From positions 240,379-304,378 of the forward strand of contig CAVSCI010000006.1 in the NCBI GenBank assembly GCA_963726365.1: a stretch of 64,000 nt of DNA, written 5' to 3'. Within the stretch, counting starts at the first letter, position 1. Each line of letters opens with the position of its first letter. This DNA comes from JAABQG01 sp963726365. Its GTDB lineage: Bacteria; Pseudomonadota; Gammaproteobacteria; Burkholderiales; Burkholderiaceae_C. Below, piece by piece: positions 25,957 through 34,170 of this stretch. The position numbers and the translations under genes were made by a program. The notes under the pieces were generated by a model. It worked only from the letters and a program-made list of their open reading frames with translations. It searched no databases and was not told the origin of the DNA.

Positions 25957-28077
25957 ATGACCGCTCCCCTGCTCATTGATTCGATTGAAGCCGCCGTCGA
26001 TCACGTCCTGGACACCATTCCTGGCGACATCGTCCTTGGCATTCCGCTGGCTGTTGGCAAGCCCAATACCTTCGTCAACGCGCTGTACCACCGCATCAAG
26101 GCCAACCCCGCGCGCAAGCTGCGCATCATCACGGCGCTGTCGCTGCTGAAACCCGTCGGCAAAAGCGAGCTGGAGCAGCACTTCCTCGATCCGCTGGTCG
26201 AGCGGGTGTTTGCCGACTACCCGGACCTGGAGTACGCCAAGGATTCACGCGCCCATACCCTGCCGCCCAACATCGAGGTGCGCGAGTTCTTCATGAAGAC
26301 GGGCGACTACATCGGTAACGACGCGGCCCAGCAGGGCTACATCTCGACCAACTACACCTTTGTCGCGCGCGACATGGCGGTGCAGGGCATGAACGTGATC
26401 GCGCAGGCGGTTGGCGCCCAGGGTGAAGGCGACACTCTGCGCCTGAGCATGTCGAGCAACCCCGACATCGTGTGCGAAGTGGTGGAAAACATGCGTGCCG
26501 CCGGCCAGCCCTTGCTGAAAGTCGCCGTGATCAACCGCAAGATGCCTTTCATGCCGAACGGCGCCGAACTGAGCCCCGACTTCTACGACGTGGTCATCAC
26601 CGACCCGGCCGGCACCCACACGGTTTTTGGCCCGCCCAACAACAAGGTCAGCGCGGCGGACTACGCCATCGGGCTGCACGCGTCGAGCATGGTGGCCGAC
26701 GGCGGCACGCTGCAGATCGGCATCGGCTCGCTGGGTGACGCGATTGCGCAGGCGTTGATCGTGCGTGACCGGCATGGCCAGGAGTACCGCGCCATTCTGG
26801 AATCGGTGTCTCCGGACGGCATCGAAGGGCGGGAGCTCGGCCGCTTCGATCAGGGCCTGTATGGCTGCTCGGAGATGTTCGTCAACGGTTTCCTGAAGCT
26901 GATCGAGGCGGGCATCATCCGCCGCGAGGTGTACAACGACACCGTGTTGCAGCAGATGCTCAACGACGGGCGCATTGCCGATGCAACCGTCACGCCTGAC
27001 ATGCTGCGCGCCCTGCTGAAGGCCGGACGCATTGGCACGCCGATGACCGAGGCTGATGTTGACTTCCTTCGGCGTTTTGGCATCCTGCGCGCTGGCGTCA
27101 GGCTCGACGGCAAGGAACTGGTGCTGGACGATGTGCGTTGCCCGAACGACCTGCTCGATGCGGCCAGCTTCGATTCGATCTGCGAGAAGATGCTGGGAGC
27201 CCGCCTGATCGGCGGCATCTACATGACCGGCGGGTTTTTCCTGGGCCCAAACGACTTCTACGAGCGCCTGCGCAGCATGCCGCCGCAGGAACTGGCCAAG
27301 ATCGACATGACGCGCATCGACTTCATCAACCAGCTCTACGGGCAGGGTGACCTCAAGCGTGCGCAACGTCGCAAGGCCCGCTTCATGAACACCACGATGA
27401 TCGCGACGCTGCTGGGCTCGGTGGCCAGCGATGCGCTGGAGTCGGGCCAGGTGGTGAGCGGCGTTGGCGGCCAGTACAACTTCGTCGCCATGGCGCATGC
27501 CCTGCCAGATGCGCGCCTGCTGATGATGCTGCGCGCCACGCACGACAACAAGGACGGCCTCAGGAGCAGCATCGTCTGGAACTATGGCCATGTGACGATC
27601 CCGCGCCACCTGCGCGACATCATCATCACCGAATACGGCGTCGCGGACGTGCGCGGCCAGCCTGACGGCGAAGTCGTGAAGCGGCTGATTGCCGTGGCCG
27701 ATTCGCGCTTCCAGGACGAACTGGTGAAGCAGGCCAAGGCGCACGGCAAGCTGGCGGCCAGCTACGAGGTGCCAGAACAATACCGCAACAATTTCCCCGA
27801 AGCGCTGGAAGCCAAGCTGCATCCGTGGGCCGAGGCCGGACTGCTGCCGCCCTTCCCGTTCGGCACCGACCTGACGGTGGACGAGTTGAAGATCGTCGGC
27901 GCGCTGAAGAAACTCAAACATGCCACGCAGCACCCGAGCGAGTTGCTCGCCGTGGCGTTCAAGAGCTTCTGGGAAGGCAAACAGGCGCCGCAGGCCTATC
28001 TGGAGCGCCTGGGCCTGGCCGAGGCGCACAGTTTCAAGGACGCGGTGATCCGCAGGCTGTTCGCGGGCAATCTGTAG
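25957..28077 (+). CDS. Acetyl-CoA hydrolase/transferase family protein
   Basis: A 706-aa member of the CoA-transferase/hydrolase family, which exchanges or hydrolyses acyl-CoA through a glutamyl-CoA intermediate. The C-terminal family block is clear: VVSGVGGQYNFVAMAHALPD and NYGHVTIPRHLRDIIITEYG. It is about 200 aa longer than typical acetyl-CoA hydrolases, with extra sequence between the two domains. The ATG at 25957 has a GGAG at the right distance; an earlier ATG at 25939 is also possible. It stands alone, with an FNR-like promoter just upstream. Whether acetyl, propionyl or succinyl-CoA is the substrate cannot be told. Confidence 0.85.
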   Translation: MTAPLLIDSIEAAVDHVLDTIPGDIVLGIPLAVGKPNTFVNALYHRIKANPARKLRIITALSLLKPVGKSELEQHFLDPLVERVFADYPDLEYAKDSRAHTLPPNIEVREFFMKTGDYIGNDAAQQGYISTNYTFVARDMAVQGMNVIAQAVGAQGEGDTLRLSMSSNPDIVCEVVENMRAAGQPLLKVAVINRKMPFMPNGAELSPDFYDVVITDPAGTHTVFGPPNNKVSAADYAIGLHASSMVADGGTLQIGIGSLGDAIAQALIVRDRHGQEYRAILESVSPDGIEGRELGRFDQGLYGCSEMFVNGFLKLIEAGIIRREVYNDTVLQQMLNDGRIADATVTPDMLRALLKAGRIGTPMTEADVDFLRRFGILRAGVRLDGKELVLDDVRCPNDLLDAASFDSICEKMLGARLIGGIYMTGGFFLGPNDFYERLRSMPPQELAKIDMTRIDFINQLYGQGDLKRAQRRKARFMNTTMIATLLGSVASDALESGQVVSGVGGQYNFVAMAHALPDARLLMMLRATHDNKDGLRSSIVWNYGHVTIPRHLRDIIITEYGVADVRGQPDGEVVKRLIAVADSRFQDELVKQAKAHGKLAASYEVPEQYRNNFPEALEAKLHPWAEAGLLPPFPFGTDLTVDELKIVGALKKLKHATQHPSELLAVAFKSFWEGKQAPQAYLERLGLAEAHSFKDAVIRRLFAGNL

Positions 28078-28119
28078 CTTGCCGGGCAGACAGGGCCGCC
28101 AGCTTCTACACTGGCGGTC

Positions 28120-29982
28120 ATGTCCACACCCTTTCCAGCCGCGCCCGGCACCCGGATCGTGCGCGCCGCCCCGGATAACACCGCCTTGTCCAAGCCGCCG
28201 GTCAAGTCGCTGTCCGGCCTGCTCCCCTTTCTGCGGCCGTACCGCGGGCGCATCGCCTTGGCAGGTCTGTTCCTGGTGCTGGCGGCGCTCGCCACGCTGG
28301 CCTTTCCGCTCGCACTGCGCAGCCTGATCGACGGCGGCCTGGTGGCCGGCACCGCCCCTGGGCTGGCGACGCCGGACCGCAGCGCACAGGTGATGGCCTT
28401 GCGCGGGCATTTCCTCGCGCTGTTTTCAGTGGCGGTGGCGTTGGGCATCTTTTCTGCAGGCCGGTTCTACATGGTGAGCTGGTTGGGCGAGCGCGTCACC
28501 GCCGACCTGCGCAATGCGGTCTACGCCCATGTCCTGCGGCAAAGCCCGGAGTTCTTCGAGACCACGCAGACCGGCGAGGTGCTCTCAAGGCTGACCACCG
28601 ACACCACCCTGGTGCAGACGGTCGTGGGCTCGTCGCTCAGCATGGGGCTGCGCAATGCGGTGATGGGTGTGGGTGCACTGGCCATGCTGGTCTGGACCAA
28701 TCCGTGGGTGATGCTGCAGGTGGCCGTGGTGCTGGTGGGCGTGGTGCTGCCGAGTCTGTGGTTCGGCCGCCGGGTGCGCAAGCTCTCGCGCGCCAGCCAG
28801 GACCGGGTGGCCGACTCCAGCGCCATCGCCGCCGAGGTGCTCAACGCCATTCCGGTGGTGCAGAGTTACACCGCCGAGGACCGGGAGGCCGTGCGTTTCG
28901 ACCATGCCACGGGGCAAGCCTTCCAGACCGCCGTGCGACGGACCCGGGCACGCGCGGTGCTGGTGGCTTTCATCATCATCGCCACTTCCGCAGCATTGCT
29001 GTGGGGCCTCTACCAAGGCACGCAGGCGGTCATGGAGGGCCGCATGTCGGCCGGGCACCTGGGGCAGACGGTGGTCTACGTGATCATCCTGGCAGGCGCC
29101 TTCGCCGTGCTGGGCGAGGTCTACGGCGACCTGCTTCGCGCGGCCGGTGCAACCGAGCGGTTGATGGAGCTGCTGCACAGCCCTTCAAGCATCGTTTCGC
29201 CACAGAATCCAGCTCAACCCAGCGAAAAAAGGTCGGGTTCTGCTATTGAATTTGAAAAAATTACGTTTCACTATCCGTCCAGGCCGGGGCTGGCCGCATT
29301 GACGGAGTTCTCGCTGAGGGTCGCGCCCGGCGAGACGGTCGCGCTGGTCGGCACCAGCGGCGCCGGCAAGAGTACCGTGTTCCAGTTGCTGCTGCGCTAT
29401 TACGACGCACAGTCGGGCGCGCTGCGGATTGACGGCATTCCGGTGCAGGCGCTGGCGCTGGACGACCTGCGCCAGCGTATCGCCATCGTGCCCCAGGACG
29501 CCGTCATTTTCTCGACCACGGCGTTGGAGAACATCCGCTATGGGCGCCCCGACGCAACCGATGCGGAAGTCAAGCTCGCCGCCGCGGCCGCTTTCGCGCA
29601 CGAATTCATCAGCGCGCTGCCCGAAGGCTATGGCACCTTCCTGGGTGAACGCGGCGTGCGCTTGTCTGGCGGGCAGCGCCAGCGCATCGCGATTGCGCGG
29701 GCCATGCTCAAGAACGCCCCGCTGCTGCTGCTCGACGAAGCCACCAGCGCGCTGGACGCCGAGAGCGAGCGCGTAGTTCAGGCGGCACTCGAAGCCGTCA
29801 TGGAAAAGCACAGCGGCCAGCGCACCACCCTGGTCATCGCGCACCGACTGGCCACGGTACAGAAGGCCGATCGCATCGTGGTGCTGGAACACGGTCGCAT
29901 TGTCGAGCAGGGCAATCACGAGGCGTTGGTCGCCGCCGATGGCGTGTACGCCCGGCTTGCGGCACTGCAGTTCACCACGTGA
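28120..29982 (+). CDS. ABC exporter, MsbA/multidrug type
   Basis: A 620-aa half-transporter: six TM helices (residues 40-330) joined to an ATPase domain. Walker A is GTSGAGKST, signature LSGGQRQRIAIARAM, Walker B LLLLDEATSALD, and the H-loop is IAHRLATV. The group exports lipids or drugs. The linker between the membrane and ATPase domains (about residues 355-385) contains an in-frame copy of the dispersed low-GC repeat, read PAQPSEKRSGSAIEFEK. It is 42 bp after the CoA hydrolase gene and may be co-transcribed. Substrate unknown. Confidence 0.9.
   Translation: MSTPFPAAPGTRIVRAAPDNTALSKPPVKSLSGLLPFLRPYRGRIALAGLFLVLAALATLAFPLALRSLIDGGLVAGTAPGLATPDRSAQVMALRGHFLALFSVAVALGIFSAGRFYMVSWLGERVTADLRNAVYAHVLRQSPEFFETTQTGEVLSRLTTDTTLVQTVVGSSLSMGLRNAVMGVGALAMLVWTNPWVMLQVAVVLVGVVLPSLWFGRRVRKLSRASQDRVADSSAIAAEVLNAIPVVQSYTAEDREAVRFDHATGQAFQTAVRRTRARAVLVAFIIIATSAALLWGLYQGTQAVMEGRMSAGHLGQTVVYVIILAGAFAVLGEVYGDLLRAAGATERLMELLHSPSSIVSPQNPAQPSEKRSGSAIEFEKITFHYPSRPGLAALTEFSLRVAPGETVALVGTSGAGKSTVFQLLLRYYDAQSGALRIDGIPVQALALDDLRQRIAIVPQDAVIFSTTALENIRYGRPDATDAEVKLAAAAAFAHEFISALPEGYGTFLGERGVRLSGGQRQRIAIARAMLKNAPLLLLDEATSALDAESERVVQAALEAVMEKHSGQRTTLVIAHRLATVQKADRIVVLEHGRIVEQGNHEALVAADGVYARLAALQFTT
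29219..29246 (+). repeat. Low-GC dispersed repeat, copy 4 (inside ABC exporter linker)
   Basis: Core CCAGCG, 17 nt starting AAAAAAGG, then GCTAT. The frame reads PSEKRSGSAIEF. AT-rich from about 29183 to 29265. Placed at the junction of membrane and ATPase domains. Confidence 0.8.
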
Positions 29983-30006
29983 GGTGCCCCGACGCGCAGC
30001 CGCGAT

Positions 30007-30447
30007 CTACTGAAGCGTCCGCTTGAGGGCGTCGGGCAGCAGCAGCGGCAGCACTGGGACCCCCTCTTCGATCAGGGCCTCCGTTTCCTCCGGCGTCGCC
30101 TTGCCACGGATATTTCGTTCCTGTGTTTCGCCGTAGTGCATCTGGCGGGCCACCTCGGCGAAACGCTCGCCAACATCTTCGGAGTGGGCCATGACGTGGC
30201 GTACCATCCTCAACCACTCGGCGTGAGCGCCTGGGCCCGCAGCCACCGGCTCGGCCACCGGTGACTTCACCGGGCCGGACGCCCCGAGGTTCAGTCGCGG
30301 CGCGCTGAGCAACTTGCTAATGGCCGTGTCGTCACACATCGGGCAGGCCACGAGCCCGCGCGCCAACTGGCTCTGGAAGTCGTGCTCGGACGCAAACCAG
30401 CCCTCGAAAGCATGGTGGTGTGCGCATTGAAGGTCGAGAACTTTCAT
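30007..30447 (-). CDS. DUF1178 family protein
   Basis: A 146-aa protein of unknown function. The N-terminus carries a zinc-ribbon-like pattern: LQCAHHHAFEGWFASEHDF, then LVACPMCDD. The C-terminus is LIEEGVPVLPLL. It overlaps the Nudix gene by 4 bp (ATGA) and lies behind nuoN, an order I recall as common in Burkholderiales. The family has no firm role; the cysteine pattern suggests metal binding. Convergent with the ABC exporter. Confidence 0.85.
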   Translation of the reverse strand: MKVLDLQCAHHHAFEGWFASEHDFQSQLARGLVACPMCDDTAISKLLSAPRLNLGASGPVKSPVAEPVAAGPGAHAEWLRMVRHVMAHSEDVGERFAEVARQMHYGETQERNIRGKATPEETEALIEEGVPVLPLLLPDALKRTLQ

Positions 30448-31061
30448 GGCGTGAAATCATCTGTGGTCTCTGGCGTCATCCATTCGACAGGCCAGGCGCC
30501 TGAAAGCATATTTTGCACCCACAGCATCCCGGCAACGGTCTTCGCATCGGTGACCCGCCCGTCGCGACACCATTGCGCCAACTCATCCGGTGTCGCAGTG
30601 ATCACGTCGAGAAACTCGCCCGCGTCAAGCTGGCGTTCACCCAATGTCAGGCTGCGCGCAAACCAGATTTCGATGAACTCGGTGGAATAGGAAATCACCG
30701 GATGGATCACCCCCGCGCGCGCCCACTCCCTGGCCGAATACCCGGTCTCTTCCTTCAGTTCGCGGCGCGCACAGACGAGGCGGTCTTCGCCCGGCTCCAG
30801 TTTGCCAGCCGGGAATTCGATCATGACCTGTTCGACGGGATAGCGGTACTGCCGTTCGAGAACGAGCCGGGGTGCACCTGCAAGGTCGTAGAGCAATGGG
30901 ATCACCATGACCGCGCCAGGATGCACCAGATACTCCCGGCTGCTGCTGCGACCATCCGGCAAGCGGACGGCGTCGCAGAACGCATGAAGAAATCGGCCCT
31001 TGAACAGCTCCTCGCGGCCGGTCTGGATTTCGATGAGGTGTGCGTCCTTGCCCGTCAACAT
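30444..31061 (-). CDS. Nudix hydrolase, ADP-ribose pyrophosphatase type
   Basis: A 205-aa enzyme that cleaves nucleoside diphosphates linked to another moiety, probably ADP-ribose. The Nudix box is GKLEPGEDRLVCARRELKEE followed by TGY (pattern GX5EX7REUXEEXGU). VLERQYRYPVEQVMIEFPAG upstream is typical of the ADP-ribose branch. I start it at ATG 31061; a TTG three codons earlier is possible. It lies 107 bp after nuoN and may be read from the nuo transcript. Recycling of ADP-ribose from NAD breakdown would suit that neighbourhood. Confidence 0.88.
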   Translation of the reverse strand: MLTGKDAHLIEIQTGREELFKGRFLHAFCDAVRLPDGRSSSREYLVHPGAVMVIPLLYDLAGAPRLVLERQYRYPVEQVMIEFPAGKLEPGEDRLVCARRELKEETGYSAREWARAGVIHPVISYSTEFIEIWFARSLTLGERQLDAGEFLDVITATPDELAQWCRDGRVTDAKTVAGMLWVQNMLSGAWPVEWMTPETTDDFTP

Positions 31062-31168
31062 GACATTCAACCCCGGCGCCTGAAAAGATGTCGAATCACG
31101 AAACCGGAAACTCGGACGTCAGGAACGGACGCGCCGAACGCGCGCAAAGCGCCCCGGTCCGGGGACCA

Positions 31169-32656
31169 TCAGGTCTTCAGCATCTGGACGATGGCGTTCG
31201 CGCAAAGCGACATCAGACCGCCCGGGACCACACCAAGAAGCAGCACCAGCGCGCCATTGACGGAAAGCACCGCCCGAACATCCAATGGCGCCGCAACCGT
31301 CGTCGCGGTAATGGGCTCGTCGAAATACATCACCTTGACGACCCGCAGATAGTAGAAGGCCCCGATCAGCGACATCATCACGGCAAACACCGCCAAGGCA
31401 ATGTGAACGCCCTGCCCCGATGAGATCAGTGCCTGGAGCACGGACAACTTGGCGTAGAAACCCACCATCGGCGGAATGCCTGCCAAAGAGAACATGCACA
31501 CGGCCATGACGCCGGCGTACAAGGGGCTGCGCTGGTTCAACCCGGCAAAATCTGCGATTTCCTCGCTCTCGAACCCCTCGCGCGCGAGCAACAGGATGAC
31601 ACCGAAACTCGCCAGGGTGGTCAGTACATAGGTCACCATGTAGAACATTGCCGAGCTGTAGGCATTGGCCGCCGACAGGGTATTGCCATTGACGACCCCG
31701 GCCATCAGGCCCAGCAACACGAAACCCATCTGCGAAATCGTGGAATAGGCCAGCATGCGCTTCAGATTGGTCTGGGCGATGGCCGCAAGGTTGCCGAGCA
31801 GCAGCGATGCGATGGCCAGGACCGCGAGCATCTGCTGCCAGTCGAAGGCCAGGGGTAAAAAGCCCTCGACCAGCAATCGGATCGCAATGGCAAACGCGGC
31901 CAGCTTGGGTGCGCCTGCGACCAGCAAGGTCACCGCAGTGGGAGCGCCCTGGTACACATCGGGGATCCACATGTGGAATGGAACAACACCCAGCTTGAAC
32001 GCGAGTCCGGCGACGACAAAAACCAGCCCGAACACCAGAACCTGGTGCTTGATCTGACCCGACGCCACGGCTTTGAAGACCGCGTTCACGTCGAGCGAGC
32101 CCGTGGCCCCGTACATCATGGACAAGCCGTATAGCAGGAAGCCCGAAGCCATGGCCCCCAACACAAAATACTTCATGGCCGCCTCAGTGGCGGTGGCATT
32201 GTCGCGTCGCAGTGCTACCAGGGCATAGCTCGACAGAGTGAGCAGTTCGAGCCCGAGGTAGATCACCAGGAAATTGTTGCCGGAAATCATGACCGAAATC
32301 CCCAGGAGCGAAAACATGCCCAGGGTAAACAGCTCGCCGCCCCGCAACATGTCGCGGTCAGCCGCATAGGGGCGGCCATACACCAGGGTGACCATCACGG
32401 CGATGGTCGCGAAGCACTTGAGCCAATTGCCCATGGAATCGCTGACGACCATGTTGCCGAAGGCGTAAATGGTCTGCCCGCCCTGCGCATACAGGCCATT
32501 CAGCAAGGCGACAACGCCGAGCGACAGGAGTGTCAGCACGTAGGTCGAGGTACGGCGTGGATTCTTCACGAACAGATCCGTCATCGCGATCACACACGCC
32601 ATGACCAGCAACACGATCTCCGGGTAAACCGCGATCCAACTAGCTTTGTCAATCAT
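31169..32656 (-). CDS. nuoN: NADH-quinone oxidoreductase subunit N
   Basis: One of three antiporter-like proton-pumping subunits in the membrane arm of complex I. The 495-aa product has 14 predicted TM helices. The conserved core includes GVVPFHMWIPDVYQGAPTAV with the discontinuous helix, and the lysines and glutamate of the proton path are in expected places (SSYALVALRR, KYFVLGAMASG). It is the last nuo gene, 24 bp after nuoM. Confidence 0.97.
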   Translation of the reverse strand: MIDKASWIAVYPEIVLLVMACVIAMTDLFVKNPRRTSTYVLTLLSLGVVALLNGLYAQGGQTIYAFGNMVVSDSMGNWLKCFATIAVMVTLVYGRPYAADRDMLRGGELFTLGMFSLLGISVMISGNNFLVIYLGLELLTLSSYALVALRRDNATATEAAMKYFVLGAMASGFLLYGLSMMYGATGSLDVNAVFKAVASGQIKHQVLVFGLVFVVAGLAFKLGVVPFHMWIPDVYQGAPTAVTLLVAGAPKLAAFAIAIRLLVEGFLPLAFDWQQMLAVLAIASLLLGNLAAIAQTNLKRMLAYSTISQMGFVLLGLMAGVVNGNTLSAANAYSSAMFYMVTYVLTTLASFGVILLLAREGFESEEIADFAGLNQRSPLYAGVMAVCMFSLAGIPPMVGFYAKLSVLQALISSGQGVHIALAVFAVMMSLIGAFYYLRVVKVMYFDEPITATTVAAPLDVRAVLSVNGALVLLLGVVPGGLMSLCANAIVQMLKT

Positions 32657-32680
32657 CTTCTGTTTCTCGATTCAGTTGCG

Positions 32681-34156
32681 TCAATTGAGCTTCGAGAGCG
32701 CGACGTGCTTGAGCAGTTCCGCCACCGATACATTCATCACATCGGTGAATGGCTTGGGATAGATCCCCATGTAGAGCACCGCCGCCGCCAGCAAGCCCAG
32801 CATCAGGAATTCGCGGGCGTTGATGTCCTTGAGGGCCCTGACGTGATCGTTGGCGACCGGCCCGAGGTATACCCGCTTGAACATCCAAAGGGTGTAGGCG
32901 GCACCGAAAATCAGGGCCGTCGCGGCACCGAAGCCGATCCAGAAATTGAACTTGACAGAACCCAGGATCACCATCCACTCGCCGACAAAACCGGCGGTGC
33001 CCGGCAGGCCGCAATTGGCCATGGCAAACAGCAGGGCAAAGGCCGTGAACTTCGGCATGGTGTTCACCACGCCACCGTAACTTGCGATCTCACGCGAATG
33101 GACCCGGTCGTAGAGCACGCCAATACTCAGGAACATGGCGGCTGATACAAAACCATGGGCAATCATCTGCACAATGCCACCGGAGACACCGATATCGCTG
33201 AAGATGAAGAAGCCCAGCGTCACGAATCCCATGTGGGCGACCGAGGAATAGGCGACGAGTTTCTTCATGTCGCGCTGAACCATCGCCACCAGGCCGACAT
33301 AAATCACCGCGATCAGGGACAACGCGATGATGAGCCAGGCCCATTCCCGCGAGGCATCCGGTGCAATCGGCATCGAAAAACGCAGGAAACCGTAGGCGCC
33401 GAGCTTCAGCATGATGGCTGCCAGAACGGCCGAGCCCCCGGTCGGCGCCTCGACGTGGACATCAGGCAACCAGGTGTGCACCGGCCACATCGGAACCTTG
33501 ACGGCAAATGCCGCAAAGAACGAGAAGAAAAGCAAAGTCTGCGCAGTCCCCGACAACGGCAGTTTGTGCCACGTCGCCAGATCGAAACTGCCACCAGACT
33601 TGGTGTAGAGAAAGATCAGGGCCACCAGCATCAGCAGCGAGCCCAGCAAGGTGTAGAGGAAGAACTTGAACGCCGCGTAGATCTTGTTCGGCCCGCCCCA
33701 AATGCCGATGATCAGGTACATCGGAATGAGGGTTGCCTCGAAGAAAACGTAAAACAGCATGCCATCGATCGCGCAGAAAACGCCGATCATCAGGCCGCTG
33801 AGAATCAGGAAAGCGCCCATGTACTGGTTGACCCGGCGCGTAATGACCTCCCAGCCCGCGATCACAACGACGACGTTGATGAATGCGGTCAACAGCACAA
33901 ACCACAGCGAAATGCCGTCCACTCCAAGGTGGTAATTCACATTGAATCGCTCGATCCAGACGCTCTTCTCGACGAACTGCATGGCGGCCGTATCGAGCTT
34001 GAATCCGTCGTAGAGCGGCAACGTGATCAGAAAACTTACGATGGCACCAACCAGCGCGAGCCAGCGCACCGCGCCGGCGTGTTCATCGCGTCCCAGCGCG
34101 AGCAAGACGACACCAAACAGAATTGGTGTCCAGATAGCGAGGCTCAACAAACTCAT
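32681..34156 (-). CDS. nuoM: NADH-quinone oxidoreductase subunit M
   Basis: A 491-aa proton-pumping subunit with 14 TM helices. The start is the ATG at 34156 (MSLLSLAIWTPILFG); the frame is open further upstream but is non-coding there. Family marks are SVWIERFNVNYHLGVDGISL, FLYTLLGSLLMLVALIFL, and KVPMWPVHTWLPDVHVEAP with the antiporter-fold Lys and His. It begins 14 bp after nuoL. Normal length, no oddities. Confidence 0.97.
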   Translation of the reverse strand: MSLLSLAIWTPILFGVVLLALGRDEHAGAVRWLALVGAIVSFLITLPLYDGFKLDTAAMQFVEKSVWIERFNVNYHLGVDGISLWFVLLTAFINVVVVIAGWEVITRRVNQYMGAFLILSGLMIGVFCAIDGMLFYVFFEATLIPMYLIIGIWGGPNKIYAAFKFFLYTLLGSLLMLVALIFLYTKSGGSFDLATWHKLPLSGTAQTLLFFSFFAAFAVKVPMWPVHTWLPDVHVEAPTGGSAVLAAIMLKLGAYGFLRFSMPIAPDASREWAWLIIALSLIAVIYVGLVAMVQRDMKKLVAYSSVAHMGFVTLGFFIFSDIGVSGGIVQMIAHGFVSAAMFLSIGVLYDRVHSREIASYGGVVNTMPKFTAFALLFAMANCGLPGTAGFVGEWMVILGSVKFNFWIGFGAATALIFGAAYTLWMFKRVYLGPVANDHVRALKDINAREFLMLGLLAAAVLYMGIYPKPFTDVMNVSVAELLKHVALSKLN

Positions 34157-34170
34157 TTTTCTTGTTCTCC

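Noticed and set aside
26245..28410. Minus-strand open frame of 721 codons across the CoA hydrolase
   Set aside because: Antisense artefact; low-complexity His/Arg/Gln composition, and the plus strand is clearly coding.
31071..31168. Terminator after nuoN (CCCCGG-T-CCGGGG)
   Set aside because: The palindrome has no loop and no T-run; read-through to the Nudix gene is as likely.
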